Assembly (NCBI RefSeq): GCF_001682865.1
Contig: NZ_MAQX01000022.1
Location: 186,001 to 250,000 of the forward strand
Reading direction: 5' to 3'
Source: Bacillus sp. FJAT-26390
GTDB taxonomy: Bacteria > Bacillota > Bacilli > Paenibacillales > Paenibacillaceae
Length of the DNA: 64,000 nt
The translations under genes were made by a program, and so were the position numbers. Shown here piece after piece: positions 8,764-16,796 of this stretch (position 1 is its first letter; each line of letters begins with the position of its first letter). The notes under the pieces were generated by a model. It made no database searches and was not told the origin of the DNA. It saw only the letters and a list, made by a program, of their open reading frames with translations.

Positions 8764-9938
8764 AGCATGCTGCTGCGCAATCCCGGCGGGTTAAGCTTTG
8801 GAAAAAAAGTGCTGCCTTGATTAGTTTGCTAATCAGCACCTTGCTGCTTCAAGGGTGCTGGGATGAAATCAATCTACAGGATGTTAGCTATATTTCGGCT
8901 CTTGGCATCGACTTTAAGGATGGGAAATATGAAATCTACGGGCAAACGATAAAGTTTGGTCTCATCGCGAAGACGGAATCGCTGCAGCCGGATCCAAATC
9001 CAGTATGGATCGGCAGAGGAACAGGTGATTCTATTTTGCTAGCGTTGAATAATCTCACGAGATCCGGCCAATCGATATTAAGCGTGGATCATTTAAAAAC
9101 GGTGGTTATACAGGCCAGAGCGCTCGAAAAGATAGATGACATTATGGACGGCTTGAATCGTCAGCGGGCATCGCGGTATACGTCGCTCATTTATGGGACG
9201 AAGGATACGATCGAAAAGATTTTTACGACGGATACCTTTTATGACCAATCTCCTCTAAACAGTATCATGTATATGCCGCAGCCTCTTGAAGGCCAAAGGA
9301 GCTTTATTCGTCCTTCCTCCTTGCAGGTTGCCGTACAAACGTTGAAGGAGCCAGCGATGGTAACGACGTTCGCTGCTCTGACAGCCAATGATTATCATTG
9401 GACAAGGAAAAAGCTGCCGCTGCAAATTCAGATGATTGAGGGAGTATTTGTATTCAAGGAGCTTAAGTATTTAGGTTATCTCTCGGAAGAAGAGGCTTCC
9501 GGCCTGCGCTGGATCAATCCAGAATTCAATCATTTTATACTGAAGGCCGAAGGCGAGCATGGAAGCGCGGCTGTTGCGATAAGCAGCTCAAAAAGCAGTA
9601 TTCAGACGAGCTTCAAAGGGAATTCGCCGAATTTTGTTCTAAAGGTTAAGATGTCTGGCGCTGTTGCTGAATTATTAAAGAACATGAATGAGGACGAGAT
9701 TGTCGCCTCTATTGAAGCGAAGGTAAAGCAGCAGTTAGAGAGTACGTACCGCAAGGGACTGACGAAGGGCATGGATTTGTTCCGGCTCGAGCATAACTTA
9801 TATCGATACCACCATGCCTTTTGGAAAAAAGAATGCAAGAGCAAAGAATGGCTGCCGAAGCCGGAGCAGATAAACATAGTGGTAAAATTTAATGTCACTC
9901 ATTCCGGAAATTTTGGTTTAGATGAAGACGGCACATAA
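8760..9938 (+). CDS. Spore germination lipoprotein, GerAC / Ger(x)C family
   Basis: A 392-residue lipoprotein with a basic N-terminus, a hydrophobic segment and lipobox LLLQGC (lipidated Cys33), followed by WDEINLQDVSYISALGID, the standard GerAC opening. The C-terminal domain ends with the family-type WLPKPEQINIVVKFNVTHSGN. It is the third subunit of the receptor and sits on the outer face of the inner spore membrane. Its ATG overlaps the GerAA stop by four bases (ATGA). All three genes are intact, so the receptor is probably functional. Confidence 0.92.
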   Translation: MKHAAAQSRRVKLWKKSAALISLLISTLLLQGCWDEINLQDVSYISALGIDFKDGKYEIYGQTIKFGLIAKTESLQPDPNPVWIGRGTGDSILLALNNLTRSGQSILSVDHLKTVVIQARALEKIDDIMDGLNRQRASRYTSLIYGTKDTIEKIFTTDTFYDQSPLNSIMYMPQPLEGQRSFIRPSSLQVAVQTLKEPAMVTTFAALTANDYHWTRKKLPLQIQMIEGVFVFKELKYLGYLSEEEASGLRWINPEFNHFILKAEGEHGSAAVAISSSKSSIQTSFKGNSPNFVLKVKMSGAVAELLKNMNEDEIVASIEAKVKQQLESTYRKGLTKGMDLFRLEHNLYRYHHAFWKKECKSKEWLPKPEQINIVVKFNVTHSGNFGLDEDGT

Positions 9939-10026
9939 ATAAAGGAAAATTAGCTCATAATACGTTTGGCACGAAAAAAATGGAATGGCATGTGCTTACG
10001 AACCTAGTTTAAGAGGAGGAAGACCT

Positions 10027-10251
10027 ATGTTGCAGCCAATCACGGCGAAAGAGCTTGAGTACATCGCAGATTCAATGTCCAACGAAGATTTATTAATTAA
10101 ACAGTGTGCAGCGGTAATCGCTACGGGAACTACACCGGGGATTACGAACCTATGCTCACAAATGCTGCATACCCACCAGCAGCATTATGATTCTTTACTG
10201 CACGCTATCTCGCACCATCAGCAATTGGCTCCAACCCAGCCGCAGCAATAA
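10027..10251 (+). CDS. Small CotF-type spore-coat protein
   Basis: A 74-residue protein whose start (ATG 10027) has AGAGGAGGAAG upstream. The KELEYIADSMSNEDLLIKQC opening and the HTHQQHYDSLLHAI segment resemble the helical repeats of CotF-domain coat proteins. The tail is Gln/Pro-rich. It is followed 43 bases later by a clear CotF-domain gene and preceded by the germination operon. It probably forms a coat or inter-coat component, judged by similarity and location. Confidence 0.65.
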   Translation: MLQPITAKELEYIADSMSNEDLLIKQCAAVIATGTTPGITNLCSQMLHTHQQHYDSLLHAISHHQQLAPTQPQQ

Positions 10252-10294
10252 AAGCAATTAGGAGCTTGAAAAAAAGTATAGGAGGGAAATCGTT

Positions 10295-10696
10295 ATGTAC
10301 CAGCAACAACAAAAGCAATCGATTTTGACTGAGGAAGATTTGGCAGGCACGATTTTAAGCGATTTAAAAAGAGTTGTGCGTGAGTATGCGACTGCGGCAA
10401 CGGAGTCGACTTGTCCGGATATTCGTCAATTGTTCACGAAATTAACGGACAGCACCTTGGCGCTTCAAGGCCAGCTGTTCCAAGCGATGCAGCAAGCGAA
10501 TATGTACAATACTTCATCGCCTGCGCTTCGTCAGGAGCTTGATAAGCAAATGAAGGAATACCAGCAAACGAAACAAAAGACGAGCCAGTTTTTGCAGCAA
10601 ACGCTAGGTCAGCAGCAAACACAATCGATGTATTCGCCGAATGCGCATCAGCAATCCGGCCAGCATCAGCAAAGCAATCAACAATATTACATGTAA
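10295..10696 (+). CDS. CotF-domain spore-coat protein
   Basis: A 133-residue protein with a Gln-rich N-terminus, a helical CotF-type core (LTEEDLAGTILSDLKRVVREYATA through FQAMQQANMYN) and a Gln/His/Ser-rich tail ending QQYYM. Such two-helix CotF domains occur in many small coat proteins of Bacillus and Paenibacillus. AGGAGG is correctly spaced before ATG 10295. A strong terminator follows, closing a two-gene coat unit with the small gene upstream. Confidence 0.75.
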   Translation: MYQQQQKQSILTEEDLAGTILSDLKRVVREYATAATESTCPDIRQLFTKLTDSTLALQGQLFQAMQQANMYNTSSPALRQELDKQMKEYQQTKQKTSQFLQQTLGQQQTQSMYSPNAHQQSGQHQQSNQQYYM

Positions 10697-10704
10697 ACAT
10701 GCGT

Positions 10705-10729
10705 AAAAGACCCTTCGGGGTCTTTTTTT
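10705..10729 (+). terminator. Rho-independent terminator
   Basis: AAAAGACCC and GGGTCTTTT pair around a TTCG tetraloop and are followed by a T-run. Textbook intrinsic terminator after the CotF gene. Confidence 0.92.
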
Positions 10730-10765
10730 ATAAGGGATTTGGAGGATTTGCCTTTCACGCTTTGA

Positions 10766-10794
10766 TTGCACGGGATTCAAAAAAGTTGTAAAAT
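10766..10794 (+). promoter_or_regulatory. Sigma-A promoter of the alaR-alaT pair
   Basis: TTGCAC (10766-10771), a 17-base spacer and TAAAAT (10789-10794) lie 40 bases upstream of the Lrp/AsnC-family gene. Confidence 0.6.
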
Positions 10795-10833
10795 ATTCTT
10801 TATAATCGCAGTCGTACTGGAAGGAGTTATACA

Positions 10834-11325
10834 ATGACCGAATTACAATTGAAAGTGCTCGAACTGCTGCAGGAAGACGCGCGACGGGATGCAGAGCTGA
10901 TCGCAACGATGCTTGCTGTACCGACAGATGAAGTAAAGCAGGCGATAGCGGATCTTGAGAAAGACCACATTATCGTAAAGTATGCAACAGTCGTGAACTG
11001 GAGCAAGATAGATGACGAGAAGGTAACAGCACTTATCGAGGTACAAATTACACCCGAGCGCGGTCGCGGATTCGAAGGAATCGCCGAGCGCATTTATTTA
11101 TATCCAGAGGTAAAATCCGTTTACTTAATGTCAGGGGCTTACGATCTTTTGGTTGAGGTTGAAGGCAAAAACCTGAAAGAGGTTGCCTCTTTCGTATCCA
11201 ACACCTTATCGCCGATCGATGCGGTATTATCGACTAAAACATTTTTTATTTTGAAAAAATACAAACAAGACGGCATTATCTTCGAGGAGCATGAAGGTGA
11301 TCATCGGTTGATGGTTTCGCCGTGA
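10834..11325 (+). CDS. alaR: Lrp/AsnC-family transcription regulator, AlaR-like
   Basis: A 163-residue regulator with an N-terminal winged helix-turn-helix (LKVLELLQEDARRDAELIATML...) and a C-terminal RAM ligand-binding domain (ALIEVQITPERGRGFEGIAERI..., SGAYDLLVEVEG). It is followed after 16 bases by an alanine-transaminase-like gene. The same pair in B. subtilis is YugG-YugH (AlaR-AlaT), where the regulator controls the transaminase. Start ATG 10834 has AAGGAG upstream. The symbol is assigned by synteny and family, so moderate certainty. Confidence 0.8.
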   Translation: MTELQLKVLELLQEDARRDAELIATMLAVPTDEVKQAIADLEKDHIIVKYATVVNWSKIDDEKVTALIEVQITPERGRGFEGIAERIYLYPEVKSVYLMSGAYDLLVEVEGKNLKEVASFVSNTLSPIDAVLSTKTFFILKKYKQDGIIFEEHEGDHRLMVSP

Positions 11326-11341
11326 GAAGAGGGTGATGGCA

Positions 11342-12562
11342 ATGATTAAAGAGGACGAAAAACAACCCTCCGCACCTTTGCAGCATCAATCGATGGCTGA
11401 TTATTTGTCCCCGCTCGTTCGGGGCATTAAACCGTCGGGAATCCGTCGGTTTTTTGATTTGGTCAGCACGCGCAAGGATGTTATTACTCTTGGAGTAGGC
11501 GAGCCCGACTTCGTTACGCCATGGCATGTTCGGGAAGCTGCGGTCTACGCGCTTGAAATGGGCAAAACGCAGTATACCTCTAACGCGGGTATGCCTGAGC
11601 TGCGCGAAGCGATCGGGCAATATTTGAACGATTCATTTGCCGTGGAGTATAATCCCGCGAATGAAATTTTGGTGACGGTCGGCGGAAGCGAAGCGATCGA
11701 TCTTGCGCTTCGGGCTTTGATTGCGCCAGGGGATGAGATATTGATTCCTGAGCCTTGTTATATATCCTATTCGCCGATTACGGCGCTTACAGGCGGCAAG
11801 CCGGTGGGCATCGAAACCTATGCGAAGGATGCTTTTAAGCTGAAGGCGGAGTCTCTACAAGCGGTTATTACGCCACGGTCTAAAGTACTTATATTATGTT
11901 ATCCAAGCAATCCGACCGGCGGTACGATGAGCTATGAGGATTGGCTGCCTATTACGAAGCTAGTGGAAGAAAATGATCTCATTGTCATCTCTGATGAAAT
12001 TTACGCAGAGCTGTCTTATGGCGAGAAGCATGTGAGCTTCGCGGCGATGCCGGGCATGAAGGATCGGACCATTCTCGTCAGCGGCTTCTCGAAAGCATTC
12101 GCGATGACCGGCTGGCGGATGGGGTATGCTTGCGGGCATCCTGATCTGATTGCAGCTATGCTGAAAATTCATCAATACACCGTCATGTGCGCGCCGATTA
12201 TGGCACAATATGCTGCGCTCGAAGCGCTTCAGCACGGACTAGAAGAGAAGAACCGGATGGTCGAAGCCTATAATCAGCGGCGCCGCCTCGTCGTGAAGGG
12301 ATTCCGGGATATCGGTCTCGATTGCCATGAGCCGCAGGGAGCGTTTTATGCTTTCCCGTCGATCGTGTCGACGGGGCTCACGAGTGAGCAATTCGCGCAG
12401 CGGCTGCTTGATGAAGCGAATGTTGCGGCAGTGCCGGGCGATGTATTTGGCCTTGGAGGCGAAGGGCATCTCCGATGCTCATACGCCACTTCCGTTACGA
12501 ATCTGACTGAAGCGCTAGATCGAATCGGCAACTTTGTCCATCGCTTGAAGCAGCAAGGCTAA
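11342..12562 (+). CDS. alaT: Class I PLP aminotransferase, AlaT-like
   Basis: A 406-residue fold-type I aminotransferase. Visible motifs are the substrate-proximal SDEIYAELSYG, the PLP lysine in SGFSKAFAMTGWRMGY (about residue 248) and the late Arg in LRCSYATS. It probably moves amino groups between alanine/pyruvate and glutamate/2-oxoglutarate. In-frame starts exist at 11333 (GTG), 11336 and 11342 (ATG). AGAGGG is best spaced for 11342. It forms an operon with the Lrp-family gene and is closed by a hairpin at 12590. Confidence 0.85.
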   Translation: MIKEDEKQPSAPLQHQSMADYLSPLVRGIKPSGIRRFFDLVSTRKDVITLGVGEPDFVTPWHVREAAVYALEMGKTQYTSNAGMPELREAIGQYLNDSFAVEYNPANEILVTVGGSEAIDLALRALIAPGDEILIPEPCYISYSPITALTGGKPVGIETYAKDAFKLKAESLQAVITPRSKVLILCYPSNPTGGTMSYEDWLPITKLVEENDLIVISDEIYAELSYGEKHVSFAAMPGMKDRTILVSGFSKAFAMTGWRMGYACGHPDLIAAMLKIHQYTVMCAPIMAQYAALEALQHGLEEKNRMVEAYNQRRRLVVKGFRDIGLDCHEPQGAFYAFPSIVSTGLTSEQFAQRLLDEANVAAVPGDVFGLGGEGHLRCSYATSVTNLTEALDRIGNFVHRLKQQG

Positions 12563-12589
12563 TCTGGCGCCAATTACTTCACTTTAATG

Positions 12590-12623
12590 AACAGCAGGTC
12601 AGGAGCGCATCCGGCCTGCTGTT
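12590..12623 (+). terminator. Terminator-like hairpin after the aminotransferase
   Basis: AACAGCAGG and CCTGCTGTT form a perfect 9-bp stem with a 16-base loop, followed by only a short T stretch. Confidence 0.6.
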
Positions 12624-12668
12624 TGCATGATTAAGAGCATCTGACAAATAGAGGGGGCCAAAAGGAAG

Positions 12669-13241
12669 ATGAAATTATATACGAGAACCGGAGACAGCGG
12701 CCAGACATCCTTGATCGGCGGGCGTGTTCGGAAGGATGACATACGCGTTGAGGCGTATGGGACAATTGACGAATTAAATTGCTTCGTCGGGCAAGCTGCC
12801 GCGGATGCCGCAAAGCATGAAGAGCTGGCGGAAATGGCTGATTGGCTCATCGAAATCCAGCAAGAGCTGTTTGACTGCGGATCTGACCTTGCGTACGCCG
12901 TAGAGGGAGCTCCTTTGAAAATAACCGCGGAGCCAGCCGAGCGCTTGGAAGGCTGGATCGATCAATATATTGCGGAGGCGCCGGAAATTACGAGATTTAT
13001 TTTGCCGGGGGGAAGCTCGGTATCCGCGCTGCTCCATGTATGCAGAACGGTTTGCCGCCGCGCGGAACGCCGCGTCGTTACGCTCGCTGCCGAGCATGCG
13101 ATTAATGCTGACGTGCAAACCTATCTAAACCGTCTGTCCGACTTTTTCTTCGCTGCCGCTAGAGTTGCGAATGCGAAGCTAGGCGTGCCGGATACCGAAT
13201 ATGCAAGAAGCGCGGAAGTGTTTCGGAAGCCAAAAAAATGA
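12669..13241 (+). CDS. ATP:cob(I)alamin adenosyltransferase, PduO type
   Basis: A 190-residue PduO-family enzyme that transfers the adenosyl group of ATP to cob(I)alamin to give coenzyme B12. The ATP-binding opening YTRTGDSGQTSLIGG...KDD and VEAYGTIDELN are intact, as are RFILPGGS and the CRTVCRRAERRVV helix. The length fits the family. It overlaps the next gene by four bases (ATGA). I looked for a cobalamin riboswitch in the 105-base gap upstream and saw none. Confidence 0.92.
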   Translation: MKLYTRTGDSGQTSLIGGRVRKDDIRVEAYGTIDELNCFVGQAAADAAKHEELAEMADWLIEIQQELFDCGSDLAYAVEGAPLKITAEPAERLEGWIDQYIAEAPEITRFILPGGSSVSALLHVCRTVCRRAERRVVTLAAEHAINADVQTYLNRLSDFFFAAARVANAKLGVPDTEYARSAEVFRKPKK

Positions 13242-14197
13242 CGGAAACATTGGAGACGCTCTATTATTCGCCACTCGTGGCGATCGTTTCGGAGGCGGAG
13301 CATGGCAAGACGGTCCGGACGGTACTCGAGCGGCAGCTTGGCGTATCGCGCAAGCTGCTGTCGCAGGTAAAGCTGACAGAGCATGGGCTTACCGTTAACG
13401 AGGTCCGCGCCTATACGACTGCTCCCGTTGCCGCCGGTGATATTATACGCGTTCGGATGGAGCGGGAAATATCGGAGGATATTTTGCCGCAGCCCATCCC
13501 GCTTCAAATTGTGTTTGAGGATGATGATCTTCTTATCCTTAACAAGCCGGCAGGCATGATCGTCCATCCGACGCATGGACATTACACCGGTACATTAGCT
13601 AACGGCGTCGTCTATCACTGGCTGCAGAAAGGGGAGCGGGTACGGTTTCGGCCCGTTCACCGGCTGGATGAAGAAACATCAGGCCTAGTCGCGGTCGCCA
13701 AAACATCCTATGTGCATCAGCAGCTGTCGGAGCAGATGCAGGCGAACGGTTTTCTAAAGCTGTATCGCGCTTATGTATATGGGAGCCCGGTTCCGGCAGA
13801 GGGAACGGTGGATGAACCGATTGACCGGGACCCAGCCCAGCCTCATATCCGAATTGTAACGCCGGAAGGTTATCCGTCGGTTACCCATTATGAGACCATT
13901 TCGAGCTTTGAGTCCGCAGGGGGAAACACGCAAGCAGCTGCGGTGCGTTTAAAGCTGGAAACGGGGCGGACGCATCAAATCCGCGTGCATATGAAGCATA
14001 TCGGATGTCCGTTAATCGGGGATAAAATGTATGGACCGGAGCAAGGTGCTGTAGCGGCATGGGAGACGGTGGCCGGCCGCCAAGCGCTGCATGCCGAGAT
14101 ACTTGGATTTACTCATCCGCTTACGAAGCAATGGATGGAATGGCAGGCGGCTTTGCCGCCGGAGCTTGAGCAATTGGAGCAGGCGCTGTCCGAATAA
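13238..14197 (+). CDS. RluA-family RNA pseudouridine synthase
   Basis: A 319-residue pseudouridine synthase with an N-terminal S4-like segment (TVLERQLGVSRKLLSQVK) and the catalytic motif HRLDEETSG with the nucleophile Asp144. The LNKPAGMIVHP and ETGRTHQIRVHMKHIG motifs are those of the RluA/RluD group. It isomerises uridine in rRNA or tRNA; which site cannot be told from sequence. Its ATG overlaps the adenosyltransferase stop, an association seen by position only. Confidence 0.9.
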   Translation: MTETLETLYYSPLVAIVSEAEHGKTVRTVLERQLGVSRKLLSQVKLTEHGLTVNEVRAYTTAPVAAGDIIRVRMEREISEDILPQPIPLQIVFEDDDLLILNKPAGMIVHPTHGHYTGTLANGVVYHWLQKGERVRFRPVHRLDEETSGLVAVAKTSYVHQQLSEQMQANGFLKLYRAYVYGSPVPAEGTVDEPIDRDPAQPHIRIVTPEGYPSVTHYETISSFESAGGNTQAAAVRLKLETGRTHQIRVHMKHIGCPLIGDKMYGPEQGAVAAWETVAGRQALHAEILGFTHPLTKQWMEWQAALPPELEQLEQALSE

Positions 14198-14235
14198 ACA
14201 AGAAATGGCATAAGCATAATGGAGGATTTCATGGT

Positions 14236-14607
14236 ATGGTGGAACAAAATCAATTAACGATTATTCAATATCCAAAATGCAGCACCTGCAAGGCAGCGGT
14301 TAAATCGCTCAAGAGCAAAGGCAATGACGTTGTATCCCGTGATATTGTGGAAGACACGCCTACTGCAGAAGAACTGAAGGTGCTCGTTGCGAGAAGCGGC
14401 TTAGAGCTGAAGAAGTTTTTCAATACGTCAGGCGATGTATATAGAGAGCTTGGCTTGAAGGACAAGCTGGCCGGCATGTCCGAGGATGAGAAATATGCGC
14501 TACTGGCATCGAATGGCATGCTGATCAAGCGTCCTATAGTAACCGATGGCAAGAAGGTAACGGTCGGCTATAAGGAAGAGCAATATAATGAAGCTTGGAA
14601 CAACTAA
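14236..14607 (+). CDS. ArsC/Spx-fold thioredoxin-like protein (YusI type)
   Basis: A 123-residue member of the ArsC/Spx family. It has an N-terminal CxxC (C15 in PKCSTC, C18), the LKKFFNTSGDVYRELGLKDKL block and the ...MLIKRPIVTDGKKVTVGY end typical of this fold. The RPI motif matches ArsC-type proteins, but true Spx function would need contacts with RNA polymerase that cannot be judged here. GGAGGA precedes ATG 14236. I call it an ArsC-family protein related to YusI rather than a proven arsenate reductase. Confidence 0.85.
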   Translation: MVEQNQLTIIQYPKCSTCKAAVKSLKSKGNDVVSRDIVEDTPTAEELKVLVARSGLELKKFFNTSGDVYRELGLKDKLAGMSEDEKYALLASNGMLIKRPIVTDGKKVTVGYKEEQYNEAWNN

Positions 14608-14625
14608 AAAAGGGTGATTGGACTT

Positions 14626-15837
14626 ATGTCGCAAACCAAATGGAGATCAGACAGGCTCTCGCAGCTTGGCTCTTCCATCTTCGCTGAAGTAGCAGCCTGG
14701 AAGCTGGCAGCGGTGGAAAGCGGTCTCGATATTATTGATCTTGGCATCGGCAGCCCGGATCAGCCGCCGTCGCCTGCTGTGCGACAAGCGCTTAGCGATG
14801 CGGCGCTGCGCTCCGATATGTACGCCTATCCCGCGACGAGAAGCGGACTGCCCTTTCGGCAGCACGCCGCAGCTTGGATGAAGCATCGCTTTCAGGTAGA
14901 ACTGGATGCAGCGAGCGAGATCGTAACGCTGCTCGGTTCGCAGGATGGGCTGGCGCATCTTGCCATGGCGCTTTGCGATCCGGGCGACATGGCGCTGCTG
15001 CCTGATCCCGGCTATCCCATATACGCTGCATCTTTGGCGCTGGCGGGCGTGGAAGCAAAGCTCATGCCGCTTAGGGAAGAGAACGGGTTTATGCCTGACT
15101 TAGACGCTATTCCAGACGCGGATTGGGATCGAGCAACTTTTATTTTACTGAATTATCCTAATAATCCGATATCGACTGTAGCGGACTTAGCGTTTTTTGA
15201 GCGGCTTCTGGGGAAGGCACGCCGACATGGCGTATTGGTCGTACATGACTTGGCGTATTCCGAAATGGGATTTGACGGCTGCGAGCCGCCAAGTATTCTC
15301 GAGGTGCCGGGCGCAATCGATCAAGCCGTCGAGTTTCATTCCTTATCCAAAAGCTTTAATATGGCAGGCTGCAGGATCGGTTTTTTGGCTGGCAATAAGA
15401 CGGCGGTTGGCGCTCTTCGCGAGCTGAAGGCGAATATTGACTATGGCGTATTTGATCCTATTCAGGAGGCAGGCATCGTTGCGCTGCAAGAGGCGATTTC
15501 AAACGCGGAGCTGCCTAAGGCCGGCAAGCTTTACGAGCAGCGGAGGAATACATTTCTTGAAGCGCTTCGAGTCGAAGGCTGGGATGTAATTGCTCCGAAG
15601 GCTACGATGTTTGTATGGGCGAAGCTTCCTCCGATGGAGTGGACATTGGACGAGCCATGGAATTCAAGGCGAATTTCCCAGGAAATGCTTAAGGCGAGTG
15701 GAGTAGTCGTCGTTCCGGGCGAGGCTTTCGGCTCTGAAGGCGAGGGTTATGTGCGGATTGCGCTTGTAGAAAGCGAAGAAAGATTGCAGGAAGCAGCCAA
15801 ACGTATTGGAAAGTTCATACGCGGGGAATACAAGTAA
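14626..15837 (+). CDS. LL-diaminopimelate-type aminotransferase (DapL-like)
   Basis: A 403-residue fold-type I aminotransferase. Motifs include DLGIGSPDQPP, the YPNNP substrate/PLP motif, HDLAYSEMGFDG and the PLP lysine in SLSKSFNMAGCRIGF. This combination is typical of the DapL/MalY-type group often labelled LL-diaminopimelate aminotransferase or YugH-like. ATG 14626 follows AGGGTGATT. The exact substrate is uncertain because the classical DapL enzymes form only one branch. It is separate from the AlaT-like enzyme at 11342. Confidence 0.8.
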   Translation: MSQTKWRSDRLSQLGSSIFAEVAAWKLAAVESGLDIIDLGIGSPDQPPSPAVRQALSDAALRSDMYAYPATRSGLPFRQHAAAWMKHRFQVELDAASEIVTLLGSQDGLAHLAMALCDPGDMALLPDPGYPIYAASLALAGVEAKLMPLREENGFMPDLDAIPDADWDRATFILLNYPNNPISTVADLAFFERLLGKARRHGVLVVHDLAYSEMGFDGCEPPSILEVPGAIDQAVEFHSLSKSFNMAGCRIGFLAGNKTAVGALRELKANIDYGVFDPIQEAGIVALQEAISNAELPKAGKLYEQRRNTFLEALRVEGWDVIAPKATMFVWAKLPPMEWTLDEPWNSRRISQEMLKASGVVVVPGEAFGSEGEGYVRIALVESEERLQEAAKRIGKFIRGEYK

Positions 15838-15874
15838 CAATGAAAGTCGAAATGCTAGAAAGGGGTTTTAGTTA

Positions 15875-16741
15875 ATGAGTGAACAACGTTTGCTGTTGGT
15901 AGACGGTATGGCGATTTTGTTTCGGGCTTATTTCGCTACTTCGTTCGGAGGCAGCGTGCGCAAGACGAGCACAGGCGTACCCGTAAATGCTGTACATGGC
16001 TTTGTTCGATACTTTATGGATGCCATCAATACGTTCAATCCAACGCATGTCGCTTGCTGCTGGGATATGGGCAGCACCACTTTCCGTACGGAGCAATATG
16101 ACGGCTACAAATCGAATCGTCCGGCAGCGCCAGAGGATTTGGTGCCGCAGTTCGACCTTGTGAAAGAGGTTGTCGCCAGCTTCGATGTGCCGAATATCGG
16201 CATTGCGGGTTACGAGGCAGATGACTGTATCGGTACGCTCGCTGCCGCGCTTAAGGATCAAGCGCAAATTTTTGTCGTAACGGGTGACCATGATATGCTT
16301 CAGCTGGTGGACGACCGGGTTTCGGTTGCCATTATGAAGAAGGGGATCGGCAACTATATGGTGTATACGCCGGAGACGCTGATGGAGGAACGCCAGCTCA
16401 CGCCGGTTCAAATTATCGACATCAAAGGCCTAATGGGCGACACGGCGGACAATTACCCGGGGGTTAAAGGCATTGGCGAGAAAACGGCTCATAAGCTTAT
16501 TTTGGAGCATGGTTCCATCGATGGTTTGCTTGCTAATTTAGAGGCGGTGTCCAAAACGATACGGGTAAAAATCGAAGCGGATCTGGATATGCTGCATCTA
16601 TCACGCGATTTGGCAACCATTCGCTGCGATGTCCCGGTATCGGCTGAGCTTGACGGCTGCTGCTGGGCGTATAAACGCGAAAGCGTGCTGCTGAAGTTTG
16701 AAGAGCTGGAATTTAAAAGCTTGATATCGCTTATTAGTTAA
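15875..16741 (+). CDS. 5'-3' exonuclease, PolA N-terminal domain type (YpcP)
   Basis: A 288-residue stand-alone version of the DNA polymerase I 5'-nuclease domain. Metal-binding and DNA-contact motifs are all visible: LLLVDGM, YKSNRPA, GYEADDCIGTLA, VTGDHDMLQLV and GDTADNYPGVKGIGEKTA (the helix-hairpin-helix). It removes RNA primers and 5' flaps. There is no polymerase domain. A bidirectional terminator separates it from the oppositely oriented siderophore genes. Confidence 0.92.
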   Translation: MSEQRLLLVDGMAILFRAYFATSFGGSVRKTSTGVPVNAVHGFVRYFMDAINTFNPTHVACCWDMGSTTFRTEQYDGYKSNRPAAPEDLVPQFDLVKEVVASFDVPNIGIAGYEADDCIGTLAAALKDQAQIFVVTGDHDMLQLVDDRVSVAIMKKGIGNYMVYTPETLMEERQLTPVQIIDIKGLMGDTADNYPGVKGIGEKTAHKLILEHGSIDGLLANLEAVSKTIRVKIEADLDMLHLSRDLATIRCDVPVSAELDGCCWAYKRESVLLKFEELEFKSLISLIS

Positions 16742-16743
16742 TT

Positions 16744-16794
16744 AAAAAAGATCTCCTACTACGGTTAATGCCGTAATCAGGAGATCTTTTTTTT
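16744..16794. terminator. Bidirectional terminator between the exonuclease and the NIS synthetase
   Basis: A long two-part stem (AAAAAAGATCTCCT with AGGAGATCTTTTTT, and ACGG with CCGT inside) has A- and T-runs on the two sides. It can serve both convergent transcripts. Confidence 0.9.
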
Positions 16795-16796
16795 GA

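Noticed and set aside
12563..12668. Cobalamin riboswitch before the adenosyltransferase gene
   Set aside because: The gap is only about 105 bases, mostly a terminator hairpin, with no B12-box pattern.
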